Positions 35,901-46,500 of a stretch of DNA of 64,000 nt are shown piece after piece. This DNA comes from Brevibacillus laterosporus LMG 15441 (GTDB lineage: Bacteria > Bacillota > Bacilli > Brevibacillales > Brevibacillaceae). The position numbers and the translations under genes are program-made. A model generated the notes under the pieces. The model was not told where the DNA came from. It did not search any database and saw only the letters and a list, made by a program, of their open reading frames with translations. Where the stretch lies: NCBI RefSeq assembly GCF_000219535.2, contig NZ_CP007806.1, forward strand, positions 928,501 through 992,500, given 5' to 3'. Each line of letters starts with the position of its first letter. Position 1 is the first letter of the stretch.

Positions 35901-38900
35901 AGCGATGATGCTGGTTTCAAGAATGCACAAGGAATTAGATATAGAGGTACCGCTCAAGGACGTGTTTGCTCGACCTTCAGTAAAAGAATTGGCCGCATTT
36001 CTTACAAACACAGAAGTGTCGGATTATATAGCGATTGAACCGGCGGCAAAACAGGAATTTTATCCGGTTTCTTCTGCACAGCGCCGAATGTATGTAGTAG
36101 AGCAAATCGGTAGCAGTAATACAACCAGCTACAATATGCCTTTTTTGCTTGAAATAGGAGGAGCCCTCGATGTAGTAGGGTTACAAAAAGCATTAAAGAA
36201 ACTGGTCATAAGACATGAATCGTTGAGAACGTCCTTTCACATGGTTGATGAGGTATTAATGCAGAAGATCCATCCTGACGTGGAATGGGATTTAATGGTC
36301 ATGGAAGCAAAAGACGAGGACCTTCCGCAAATCATTGATGGTTTTATCCAGCCGTTTGATTTAAGTGACGCTTCTTTATTTAGAGCGGGACTCGTACGAA
36401 TGGAAGCTGATCGACATCTACTGATGCTTGATATGCACCATATTATTTCAGATGGGGTATCAACCAATGTATTATTCCAAGACCTGATGCAAATCTATCA
36501 GGGCAAGGAGCTCCCTTCTCTTAGAATTCAATACAAGGATTATGCTGTTTGGCAGCAGGCAGAAGCCCAGGTTAATCGTTTACGAGAACAGGAGCAGTAT
36601 TGGCTTAACCAATTTTCGGGAGAGTTACCTGTACTGGAAATGCCTACCGATTACACTCGTCCATCTATTCAGCAGTCAGAAGGGGATATATGGTCATTTG
36701 AAATTAATGCCGAGATCATAAACAAAGTAAAGAAACTGTCCTCCTCGCAGGGTACAACCTTGTATATGACATTGCTGGCCGCCTACCAAGTATTATTGTC
36801 AAAATATACGGGGCAAGAGGACGTTATTGTGGGTTCTCCTATTGCTGGCCGACCTCATGCGGATGTAGAAAAGATTGTTGGTATGTTCGTGAACACGTTA
36901 GCCTTCAGAGGGCAGCCAAAATCAACTCAAACCTTTAGTACATATCTGTCCGAGGTTAAGGAGCAGGTATTGCACGCCTATGACAATGCAGAATATCCGT
37001 TTGAGGAATTACTTGAAAAGCTTGATTTAGAAAGAGATCTAAGTCGTCATCCACTGTTTGATACCATGTTTGCTTTGCAGAATATGGAAATGGCTGAAAT
37101 CAATATCATGGATCTCTCCTTTCAGCCGCGGGATTTAACATGGAAAAATGCAAAATTCGACCTGACATGGATGATGGCGGAAGCGGAAAATTTGTATGTC
37201 ACCATTGAGTATAGTACCTCGCTCTTTAAGCCAGAAACGATTGAGCGATTAGGTAAACGATTCACCCATTTACTAAAACAGATCGGGGATGCTCCTGAAC
37301 GTTTGATTGCTGACTTAGAAGTAGCGACGGAGGATGAAAAACATCAGATTTTATCGGTATTTAATTTGACTCAATCGGATTATCCAGTAAATAAAACAGT
37401 TCATCAGCTCTTTGAGGAGCAAGTGCAAAATATGCCTGATCAAAAGGCGATAGTATTTGGTGAAGAGCAAGTAACATACAAAGAATTAAACGCCAAAGCC
37501 AACCATCTGGCTACCCTCTTAAAACAAAAAGGCATAACAAACGAGCAACTTGTGGCTGTTATGATTGAGCCTTCCATCGAGTTTTTTGTAGGCATTCTAG
37601 CTGTTCTAAAAGCAGGAGGGGCTTATCTACCAATTGACCCAACTTATCCGGCGGAACGAATTGCCTATATTTTGGAGGATAGTCAATCGAAGGTTCTGTT
37701 AGTGAGAGGTCATGAACAGGTACAGACACAATTTGCTGGGGAAATCTTGGAAATTGATAGCAAGAAGTTGTCTACCGAAGAGCTGAAAGACGTACCTATG
37801 AATAACAAAGTAACCGATCTAGCCTATGTCATTTATACATCAGGGTCCACTGGGCAACCAAAAGGTGTCATGGTGGAGCATAGATCGTTGATGAATCTTT
37901 CAGCTTGGCATGTTCACTATTTTGGCATCACAAAGGATGATCGAAGCACCAAATACGCAGGGGTTGGATTTGATGCATCTGTATGGGAGGTCTTCCCTTA
38001 CTTAATAGCTGGTGCAACGATTTACGTCATCGATCAAGAGACAAGATACGATGTAGAAAAACTGAATCAGTACGTAACAGATCAAGGGATTACGATCAGC
38101 TTTTTACCTACGCAATTTGCTGAACAGTTTATGCTGACAGATCATACGGATCATACTGCCCTACGCTGGTTGCTTATCGGCGGTGATAAAGCCCAGCAAG
38201 CCGTTCAGCAGAAGAAGTATCAGATTGTAAATAACTATGGGCCTACTGAGAACACGGTTGTAACAACCAGCTATATAGTGAGTCCTGAGGATAAAAAAAT
38301 CCCGATAGGGCGTCCAATTGCTAATAATCAGGTATTTATCCTGAATAAAGAGAATCAATTACAGCCAGTAGGGATTCCAGGTGAACTATGCGTTAGCGGC
38401 GACAGCCTAGCACGCGGCTATCTGCATCGTCCAGAGTTAACGAGTGAGCGTTTTGTAGCTAATCCGTTTGTCCCTGGCGAACGCATGTATAAAACCGGAG
38501 ATATTGCCCGCTGGTTACCAGATGGAAATATTGAGTATCTAGGTAGATTGGATGATCAAATTAAGATCAGAGGATACCGGGTTGAATTAGGTGAGATCGA
38601 ATCCGCTATTTTGGAGCATGAAGCAATTCAGGAGACAGTAGTGCTCGCAAGACAAGACGATCAGAATCAGACATATCTATGTGCTTATGTTGTACCGAAA
38701 AAATCTTTTGATGTAGCCGAGCTTCGTCAATATCTAGGCAGAAAGCTACCTCACTTTATGATTCCGGCCTTTTTTACGGAAATGACAGAGTTCCCAATTA
38801 CATCGAATGGGAAAGTAGATAAAAAAGCACTCCCACTACCGGATTTGTCCAAGCAATCAGAGATCGATTACGTTGCCCCAACCACCACGTTAGAAGAAAC

Positions 38901-40530
38901 GCTGGCGGAACTATGGACAGAAGTGCTAGGAGTTTCCCAAGTGGGAATCCATGATAACTTCTTTAAACTGGGTGGGGATTCGATCAAGGCTATTCAGATT
39001 GCAGCAAGATTAAATACGAAGCAATTAAAATTGGAAGTTAAGGATTTATTCCAGGCACAAACGATTGCTCAGGTTATTCCATACATCAAAACCAAGGACA
39101 GTAAAGCTGAGCAAGGAATTGTTCAAGGAAATGTAGAGCTAACCCCTATACAGGAATGGTTTTTCCAGCAATCCTTCGATATTCCACATCATTGGAATCA
39201 GTCCATGATGTTTTATCGAAAGGAAGGGTGGGATCAGCACGTTGTACAAAGGGTGTTCCAAAAAATTGCAGAACACCATGATGCCTTGCGAATGGCTTAT
39301 CAGCAGGAAAATGGCAAAACGATTCAGATCAATCGCGGAGTGGAAGGCAAGTTGTTTGAGCTAAGCATTTTTGACTTTAAACAACAGGCGAATGTGCCAG
39401 AGCTGATCGAGCAAGCAGCTAATCGTCTACAATCCGCAATGAACTTGCAGGACGGTCCATTGGTTCAACTGGGACTCTTTCAGACATCTGAGGGGGATCA
39501 TCTTTTGATAGCAATTCATCACTTAGTGGTCGATGCCGTTTCATGGCGAATCATTACGGAGGATTTCATGAATGGCTATCAACAAGATTTGCAGGGAGAG
39601 CCGATTGCATTTACGAGCAAAACAGACTCCTACCAAAAATGGGCCAAGAGCCTGCTAGAGTACGCTACTAGTGAAGAAATTCAATCAGAGCTGAAATACT
39701 GGCAAAGCATGATTGCAAAAGAGCTACCTGCATTGCCAAGAGATTCAAAAGGAGGTGCCCCGTATCTACTCAAGGATATACAAGAGGTCGCTATCCAATT
39801 GACAAAAGAGCAAACGAATAAACTATTAACGGATGCCCATAACGCCTACAACACACAGATTAACGATCTTTTGTTGACAGCATTAGCTCTAACTATTCAG
39901 GAATGGGCACAAACCAATTCAATCGCAATTACACTAGAAGGCCACGGACGCGAGGATATTGGGGTGGACATTGACATTAACCGTACAGTTGGTTGGTTTA
40001 CGTCCATGTATCCAGTGGTATTTGATTTGCAGAAGCAAGGGATTGCAAATACGGTTAAGCAAGTAAAAGAAGAGCTGCGACAAATACCGAATAAAGGGAT
40101 TGGCTATGGGGTTGTTAGATACCTATCGAATCAAGGAAGTACAGAGCTGGATCTAAGCTCCCATGCGATAAATCCAGAGATTAGCTTCAATTACCTTGGG
40201 CAAATGGATCAATCTGGACAGGAAGAGGAGTATCAATTGTCCCCATTGTCTTCCGGTCAACAGATTAGTCAGATGAATCAAGGCTTGTTCCCGATAAATG
40301 TGAGTGGAATTGTAGTGGAAAATCAGTTGTCCATTCAAATATCTTATGATAGCCAAGCTTATCATGATTCTACTATGGAAAAGCTGATTCAACGTTATCA
40401 ATATCACTTGTTGGAGATTATTAATCATTGTGTTCAGCAGACAGAAACAGAATTAACCCCGAGTGATTTTTCCACCAAAGAGCTTTCGATGGAGGATTTA
40501 GAATCAGTATTTGAGTTACTAGATGAATAA
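32905..40530 (+). CDS. NRPS modules 8-9 (C-A-T-C-A-T-E): Val, D-Leu
   Basis: This protein has about 2,541 residues. Carrier serines are 997 and 2026; the E motif is at His2205. The module 8 pocket is D-G-F-F-V-G-G-V-F-K (Val) and module 9 is D-A-W-F-L-G-N-V-V-K (the textbook Leu code). The E domain reads HHLVVDAVSW, with Ala where the sister E domains have Gly; that position is variable in epimerases, so activity is likely. I place the start at GTG 32905. AGGTGG lies about ten bases upstream, and the resulting 11-residue lead MQKKDKIKDIY lines up exactly with MLSKANIKDIY and MINTSDVKDIY of the next two proteins. The GTG at 32890 lies within the ribosome-site region. The acidic COM-type tail reads LSMEDLESVFELLDE. 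Confidence 0.92.
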   Translation: MQKKDKIKDIYSLSPLQKGMLFHSMKDPQSDAYFEQVTLLLEGVVNPTYLAESIQGLVQKYDMFRSVFRYKKVDPVQVVLSERKIDLQIEDLTQINEEEQRKFIEEYRKKDRERGFDLSRDILLRFTLFQTAANRYELLWSHHHILMDGWCTGIVFQDLFQMYQRRLSGQALLPEVAPQYSEYIRWLKKQDDQQALAFWKEYLQGFENLTGIPRLRSGNHPYKQEEFIFSLGEEATQKLTQTAQKYQVTLNTVVQTIWGALLQKYNNTNDAAYGVVVSGRPAEVPNVEQMVGLFSNTIPIRIKKEAGKTFGEVLKNVQQTALEAEKYGYLSLADIQASAAYTHQLLDHILAFENFPMDQETFNQENVLGFAVKDAHTFEQTHYDLTVLVIPGKELIFKFMYNESVYSKEYLNLLELNMKKLVSLVIEQQDIFDPATEFVSDLEKDKLLTIFNRTDAKYPREKTIHELFQEQVDKNPDQVALVFGEAQLTYRELNEKANQMARGLRKQGVLPDQVIGLLTDRSLEMIIAILAIFKAGGAYMPIDPSYPSERIQYMLADSRTHLLLVQKAEMIPANYQGEVLLLTEDSWMDENTDNLDLVNQAQDLAYVMYTSGSTGKPKGNLTTHQNIVKTIMNNGYMEITPNDRLLQLSNYAFDGSTFDIYSALLNGASLILVPTHVLMNPTDLASVIQDQHITVSFMTTSLFNTLVELDVTSLKHMRKVVFGGEKASIKHVEKALDYLGAGRLVNGYGPTETTVFATTYTVDHTIKETGIMPIGRPLNNTKVFILGADNQLQPIGALGELCVSGEGLARGYLNLPELTADRFVENPFMRGERMYRTGDLARWLPDGSIEYVGRIDEQVKIRGHRIELGEIEARLLEHPAISETVLLAKQDEQGHSFLCAYLVTNGAWSVAELRKHIKETLPDSMVPSYFIEIDKMPLTSNGKADKRALPEPDVHQVSSYIAPETETEEKLVQLFQEILSVEQVGTQDNFFELGGHSLKAMMLVSRMHKELDIEVPLKDVFARPSVKELAAFLTNTEVSDYIAIEPAAKQEFYPVSSAQRRMYVVEQIGSSNTTSYNMPFLLEIGGALDVVGLQKALKKLVIRHESLRTSFHMVDEVLMQKIHPDVEWDLMVMEAKDEDLPQIIDGFIQPFDLSDASLFRAGLVRMEADRHLLMLDMHHIISDGVSTNVLFQDLMQIYQGKELPSLRIQYKDYAVWQQAEAQVNRLREQEQYWLNQFSGELPVLEMPTDYTRPSIQQSEGDIWSFEINAEIINKVKKLSSSQGTTLYMTLLAAYQVLLSKYTGQEDVIVGSPIAGRPHADVEKIVGMFVNTLAFRGQPKSTQTFSTYLSEVKEQVLHAYDNAEYPFEELLEKLDLERDLSRHPLFDTMFALQNMEMAEINIMDLSFQPRDLTWKNAKFDLTWMMAEAENLYVTIEYSTSLFKPETIERLGKRFTHLLKQIGDAPERLIADLEVATEDEKHQILSVFNLTQSDYPVNKTVHQLFEEQVQNMPDQKAIVFGEEQVTYKELNAKANHLATLLKQKGITNEQLVAVMIEPSIEFFVGILAVLKAGGAYLPIDPTYPAERIAYILEDSQSKVLLVRGHEQVQTQFAGEILEIDSKKLSTEELKDVPMNNKVTDLAYVIYTSGSTGQPKGVMVEHRSLMNLSAWHVHYFGITKDDRSTKYAGVGFDASVWEVFPYLIAGATIYVIDQETRYDVEKLNQYVTDQGITISFLPTQFAEQFMLTDHTDHTALRWLLIGGDKAQQAVQQKKYQIVNNYGPTENTVVTTSYIVSPEDKKIPIGRPIANNQVFILNKENQLQPVGIPGELCVSGDSLARGYLHRPELTSERFVANPFVPGERMYKTGDIARWLPDGNIEYLGRLDDQIKIRGYRVELGEIESAILEHEAIQETVVLARQDDQNQTYLCAYVVPKKSFDVAELRQYLGRKLPHFMIPAFFTEMTEFPITSNGKVDKKALPLPDLSKQSEIDYVAPTTTLEETLAELWTEVLGVSQVGIHDNFFKLGGDSIKAIQIAARLNTKQLKLEVKDLFQAQTIAQVIPYIKTKDSKAEQGIVQGNVELTPIQEWFFQQSFDIPHHWNQSMMFYRKEGWDQHVVQRVFQKIAEHHDALRMAYQQENGKTIQINRGVEGKLFELSIFDFKQQANVPELIEQAANRLQSAMNLQDGPLVQLGLFQTSEGDHLLIAIHHLVVDAVSWRIITEDFMNGYQQDLQGEPIAFTSKTDSYQKWAKSLLEYATSEEIQSELKYWQSMIAKELPALPRDSKGGAPYLLKDIQEVAIQLTKEQTNKLLTDAHNAYNTQINDLLLTALALTIQEWAQTNSIAITLEGHGREDIGVDIDINRTVGWFTSMYPVVFDLQKQGIANTVKQVKEELRQIPNKGIGYGVVRYLSNQGSTELDLSSHAINPEISFNYLGQMDQSGQEEEYQLSPLSSGQQISQMNQGLFPINVSGIVVENQLSIQISYDSQAYHDSTMEKLIQRYQYHLLEIINHCVQQTETELTPSDFSTKELSMEDLESVFELLDE

Positions 40531-40559
40531 ACTTTGGTTATGTCATTAGGAGGCTTTAT

Positions 40560-43500
40560 ATGTTAAGTAAAGCAAATATTAAAGACATCTATACATTATC
40601 TCCGCTACAAAAAGGCATGTTATTTCAGCATTTAAAAGAAGAAAGCACGGCTTATTTTGAGCAATTACACTTTACGATTAAGGGACAACTATATGTAGAT
40701 AGCTTCGAAGCAAGCTTTCAGCATCTCATAAACAAATATGATGTGCTACGAACCGTTTTTCTGTATAAAAATATGACCCAGCCCATGCAAATGGTTTTAA
40801 AAGAAAGAAAAACAAGTGTGCATTTTGAAGATATCTCCCACCTAGATTCTAAAGCCGTGAGTGAATATGTTGAAGAGTTTAAAAATCAGGATCGGGAGAA
40901 GGGATTTGAACTCTCGAAGGACATTCTCATGCGTTTTGCTATTTTGAAGGCTGGTGCTAAGTCCTATCATTTAATTTGGAGCTTCCATCATATTTTAATG
41001 GACGGCTGGTGCATGGGCATTGTGTTACAGGATTTGTTCAGAATGTATCAGCAGCATCGTCAAAATATACCGATTACCGTTGAGAGCGTTCCTGCCTATA
41101 GCGAGTATATCCGTTGGCTTGAGAAGCAGAATGTAACAAAGGCGAGGGATTACTGGAAAAATTACTTAGAGGGCTATGAGGAATTAACAGGTATCATTCG
41201 TCTCGATACGAAGCATACAAGTCATAACAACGAGGTACAGGAATGCGCCTTTACACTGGATAAGGACATAACGGAAGGACTTACTCAGCTTGCTCGTCAT
41301 TATTCAGTGACAGTAAATACGCTTTTTCAAACAATTTGGGGCATGCTGTTGCAAAAGTATAACAATAAGGATGATGTTGTGTTTGGTGCGGTCGTATCTG
41401 GCCGCCCCTCTGAAATCCATGGCGTAGAAAACATGGTTGGCTTGTTTATCAACACTGTCCCTATTCGTATTCAAAAACAAATGAATGATACCTTTAGCCA
41501 TTTATTAAAAAGAGTTCACGAATCTACGCTATTGTCTAAACAGTATGAGTTTGTATCCTTAGCAGATATTCAAACCGATGCAGGATTTTCTGGTCAATTG
41601 CTAGATCACATCTTAGTTTTTGAAAACTATCCGATAAGTGAAGGTTCTTTTGAGGAAGAAGAATTTACGATGGATAGTATAAAAACCTATGAGAAAACAA
41701 GCTATGACCTAAACGTGATGATTCGGCCTAATGAGGATCAGCTTGATATTGCCTTCCAATTCAACGATGACGTGTACTCAAGCGAAAATGTAAAAAGACT
41801 GTTCCAGCATATGAAGCAACTGGCTCTAGCTGTAATCAAGAATCCGGATGTGCGCTTGGAAGAAATAGCAATGATCACAGAAGAGGAACGCTATCAAATC
41901 TTGCACGATTTCCAAGGGGAGATAGTTGATTTTGTAACAGAAAAAACGCTTCCTGAACTGTTTGAAGACCAGGTGAAACGAACTCCAGAAGCAATTGCAC
42001 TTCGATTTGAAGATCAACAATTGACCTATCAGGAGCTAAATCAGCGAGTAAATCAATTAGCTTGGACACTAAGAATGAAGGGCTTGCAGCAAGAAGAACT
42101 CGTTGGAATTATGGTGCAGCGCTCATTAGAAATGATCGTTGGTGTGCTAGCCGTTATAAAAGCAGGCGGTGCATACGTACCAATTGATCCGGAATATCCG
42201 CTCGACCGAATCCAATATATGCTGGAAGACAGTGGAACCAATTGGCTATTAACCACGAAACAGAGCGAAATTCCTTCCATCTATCAAGGGCATGTCCTGT
42301 ATCTTGAGGAAGATACGGTGTATCACGAGCGGTCTTCAGATGTAGAGATTGTAAATCAATCCAGCGACTTAGCTTATATTATCTACACGTCCGGTTCTAC
42401 TGGTCAGCCTAAGGGTGTCATGATTGATCATCGTGCTGTTCATAATTTGCATTTGTCAGCAGGAATCTATGGAATCGCACAGGGAAGCCAGGTTTTGCAG
42501 TTTGCCTCTTTAAGCTTTGATGCTTCGGTGGGTGATATCTTCCACAGCCTATTAACGGGAGCTACCTTGCATCTTGTAAAAAAAGAGCAATTGCTATCCG
42601 GACACGCCTTTATGGAGTGGTTAGACGAAGCTGGCATTACGACTATTCCGTTTATTCCACCAAGCGTCCTAAAAGAATTACCATATGCAAAACTGCCTAA
42701 GCTCAAAACAATCAGTACTGGCGGGGAAGAATTACCGGCCGATTTAGTAAGGATTTGGGGAGCAAACCGCACATTTTTAAATGCGTATGGTCCGACAGAA
42801 ACAACGGTTGATGCTTCGATTGGTAATTGTGTAGAGATGACGGATAAGCCTTCGATTGGTACGCCAACCGTTAATAAGCGAGCGTATATTTTGGATCAAT
42901 ACGGTCATATTCAGCCAATCGGTGTTCCCGGGGAATTATGCGTAGGTGGAGAAGGCGTAGCTCGTGGATATTTACATAGACCTGAGCTTACAGATGAAAA
43001 GTTCGTGAACGATCCTTATGTACCAAACGGGAGAATGTATAAAACGGGAGACTTAGCTAGATGGTTGCCGGATGGAACAATCGAATTTTTAGGCCGTATG
43101 GATGGCCAAGTAAAAATTCGTGGATTTAGGATTGAGCTTGGAGAAATTGAAGCTCGGCTAAACCAAGCCCCATCTGTAAAGCAAGCTGTGGTTCTAGCTC
43201 GTTCAGGAGAACAAAAGCAGGTATACCTATGCGCATATTTGGTGACGGACAACGATTTAAAGGTTTCAGCCTTACGTAAGGAATTAAGTCAAACGTTACC
43301 AGACTATATGATTCCATCGTTTTTTATAAAAGTCGATAAGATTCCAGTCACAGTAAACGGCAAGATAGACAAGAAAGCCTTGCCAGAACCAGAAAAAGAA
43401 GTAGAGCTGCAAACCGAATATGTAGCTCCAACGAACCCAACAGAGGAGATTCTTGTACAGATTTGGCAAAAGGTGCTGGGAATGGAGCGAGTAGGGATAG

Positions 43501-46500
43501 AGGATAACTTCTTTGAGCTAGGTGGTCACTCTATCAAGGCAATGATGCTTGCTTCCAATATTTATAAGGAATTAAAGATTGATCTGCCTTTGCGTGAGAT
43601 TTTTAAGCATACGACAGTAAAAGAAATGGCTCGTTTTATCGACGGTCGGGATGAAGAAGAATACGTCGGAATTCAACCCGCAGCCAAACAAGAATACTAC
43701 CCTGTCTCTTCTGCACAAAAAAGGATGTATGTCATTCAATCATTGGAAGATAAGGCTCAAGGCACGAGCTATAATATGCCGTCTTTCTATAAAATGAAGG
43801 GCTCGGTAGATGCAGAGAAATTAGAGAAGGTATTCCAAACATTAATGGATCGGCACGAATCATTACGAACCTCCTTTCATATGATCGAGGAGCAGCTAGT
43901 TCAAAAGGTTCACGAACAGGTTTCATGGAAAATGGACATGAAAACCGTCAGCGCCAATGATGTTTCAAGATTAAAGGATTCGTTTGTCCAACCGTTTGAC
44001 ATCAGTACAGCTCCTTTGTTCCGAGCCAGTCTTCTTACGATTCATAAAGATGAGCACATTCTTATGATGGATGTACACCATATTGTAGGAGACGGTGTTT
44101 CGACCACGATCTTGTTCCAGGAGCTTATCCAGTTGTATCAAGGGCAAGCGCTACCTGAAGTGAAGGTACACTATAAAGATTACGCTGTGTGGCAATTGTC
44201 CCAGCAGGATCGTTTGAAAGAAAGCGAAAATTTCTGGTTGCAGCAATTTTCTGGAGAGTTGCCGGTGTTGGAGCTACCTACTGATTATTCTCGTCCCCCA
44301 ATTCGCCGATTGGAAGGAGAATATGTAAGCCAAAGCCTACGTGGTGATCTCCATGAAAGCGTAAAAGCCTTCATGAAAAATCACGAAGTAACGCTATATA
44401 TGGTACTGCTTGCGACATATAACGTTCTTCTGCACAAATACACGAATCAGCACGACATTATTGTTGGTACGCCTGTTTCGGACCGACCGCATCCAGATGT
44501 CATGTCCACTGTCGGTATGTTTGTAAATACGCTGGCAGTCCGAAATCAGTTGGAGTCTGAGCAAACCTTCGAAGAGTTTTTAGCAAATGTGAAAAATAAA
44601 ATGCTAGAGGTCTATGGTCATCAGGAGTATCCGTTTGAAGATGTAATTGAAAAAGTAAAGGTTCAAAGGGATACAAGCAGACATCCGCTATTTGACACAA
44701 TGTTTGGTGTACAAAATCTGGAGATATCCCACGTGGAGCTACCCGATTGGGGTATAGAAGCATTGGATATTGACTGGACTAACTCCAAGTTTGATATGAG
44801 CTGGATGGTATTTGAAGCAGACGGTCTAGAAATTGGCGTGGAGTATAGCACAAGCCTATTTGAGCGCAATACGATTCAGCGAATGATCGGACACTTTGAA
44901 CATATCATCGAGCAGATTATGGAAAATCCTCAAATTCGTTTAGCTGATATTCAGTTGACGACAGAAGATGAGAGAATCCAAATCTTAGAGGAATTCAATC
45001 ATCAACCAACAAAAATAACCTACGATCAGGCAATCCAAAACAGATTTGAAGAACAGGCTATGAAGACACCTGATGCAGTGGCACTTGTATATAAAGGTCA
45101 GGAGTTAACCTATCGTGAGCTTAACCAAAGATCAAATCAGATGGCTCGTACATTAAGAGAGCATGGGGTCGGGCGTGATCAAATAATTGCGGTCATGATT
45201 AATCGTTCACATGAGCTGATCATTAGTATCCTAGCCGTATTAAAGGCAGGAGGAGCATACCTGCCAATTGATCCAACGTACCCGCTTGATCGGATTGAAC
45301 ACATGCTAGAGGATAGCCAGACTGCAATGCTGTTAACTCAAAAAGAAATCCAAATACCTACAGGATATTCAGGGGAAGTTCTCTTCGTTGATCAAGCTGA
45401 TATTTATCATGAGGATGCTACGGATTTATCTAGTATGAATCAGCCTGCGGATTTGGCCTATATTATTTACACATCAGGCTCTACTGGAAAGTCCAAGGGA
45501 GTAATGATCGAGCATCGTTCATTACATAATCTGATTCATATTTCTCACCCCTATAAAATGGGAGCAGGAAGCAGAGTCCTTCAATTTGCCTCTAGCAGCT
45601 TTGATGCCTCGGTAGCAGAGATCTTTCCAGCTCTTTTAACTGGATCAACTTTATATATAGAAGAGAAAGAGGAGCTATTAACCAATTTAGTTCCCTACTT
45701 ACTTGAGAATCAAATAACAACAGTAGCATTGCCGCCATCTTTATTAAGATCCGTTCCTTATAGGGAACTGCCAGCTTTAGAGTGCATAGTTAGTGTCGGA
45801 GAAGCTTGCACATTTGACATTGTACAAACTTGGGGGCAAAACCGCACCTTTATAAACGGATACGGCCCTACAGAATCAACTGTTTGCAGTGCCTTTGGTG
45901 TGGTGACAGCAGAGGACAAGCGTATCACGATTGGTAAACCGTTCCCTAATCAAAAGGTCTATATCATCAATGAAAATCAACAGCTACAACCAATCGGGGT
46001 TCCAGGTGAGCTTTGCATAGCAGGGGCTGGATTAAGCCGTGGGTACTTGAATCGTCCAGAGCTGACACAGGAAAAATTTGTAAACAACCCCTTTGCACCT
46101 GGTGAGCGTATGTATAAAACAGGAGACGTAGCTCGCTGGTTGCCTGATGGCAATATCGAATATGCCGGTCGTATGGATGATCAGGTTAAAGTACGCGGAA
46201 ATCGGGTCGAGCTTGGGGAGGTTACCAGCCAATTACTTACGCATCCTTCGATTACAGAAGCTGTTGTTGTACCAATAGTCGATACACATGGAGCAACGAC
46301 ACTATGCGCCTATTTCATCGAGGATAAAGAAGTGAAGGTCAACGATTTGCGCCATCATTTGGCTAAAGCTCTACCTGAGTTTATGATTCCTACTTACTTT
46401 ATTAAAGTAGATCATATTCCATTGACAGGAAACGGAAAGGTAAATAAACAAGCATTACCTGACCCTTCCGAATTCATTTCAGCACAAACAGGCCATGAAA

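Noticed and set aside
39517-39546. Inactive epimerase in module 9 because of HHLVVDA instead of HHLVVDG
   Set aside because: The residue after Asp is variable in epimerase motif E2 (HHxxxDxxSW), and the rest of the domain is intact. D-Leu9 in the product family also argues for activity.
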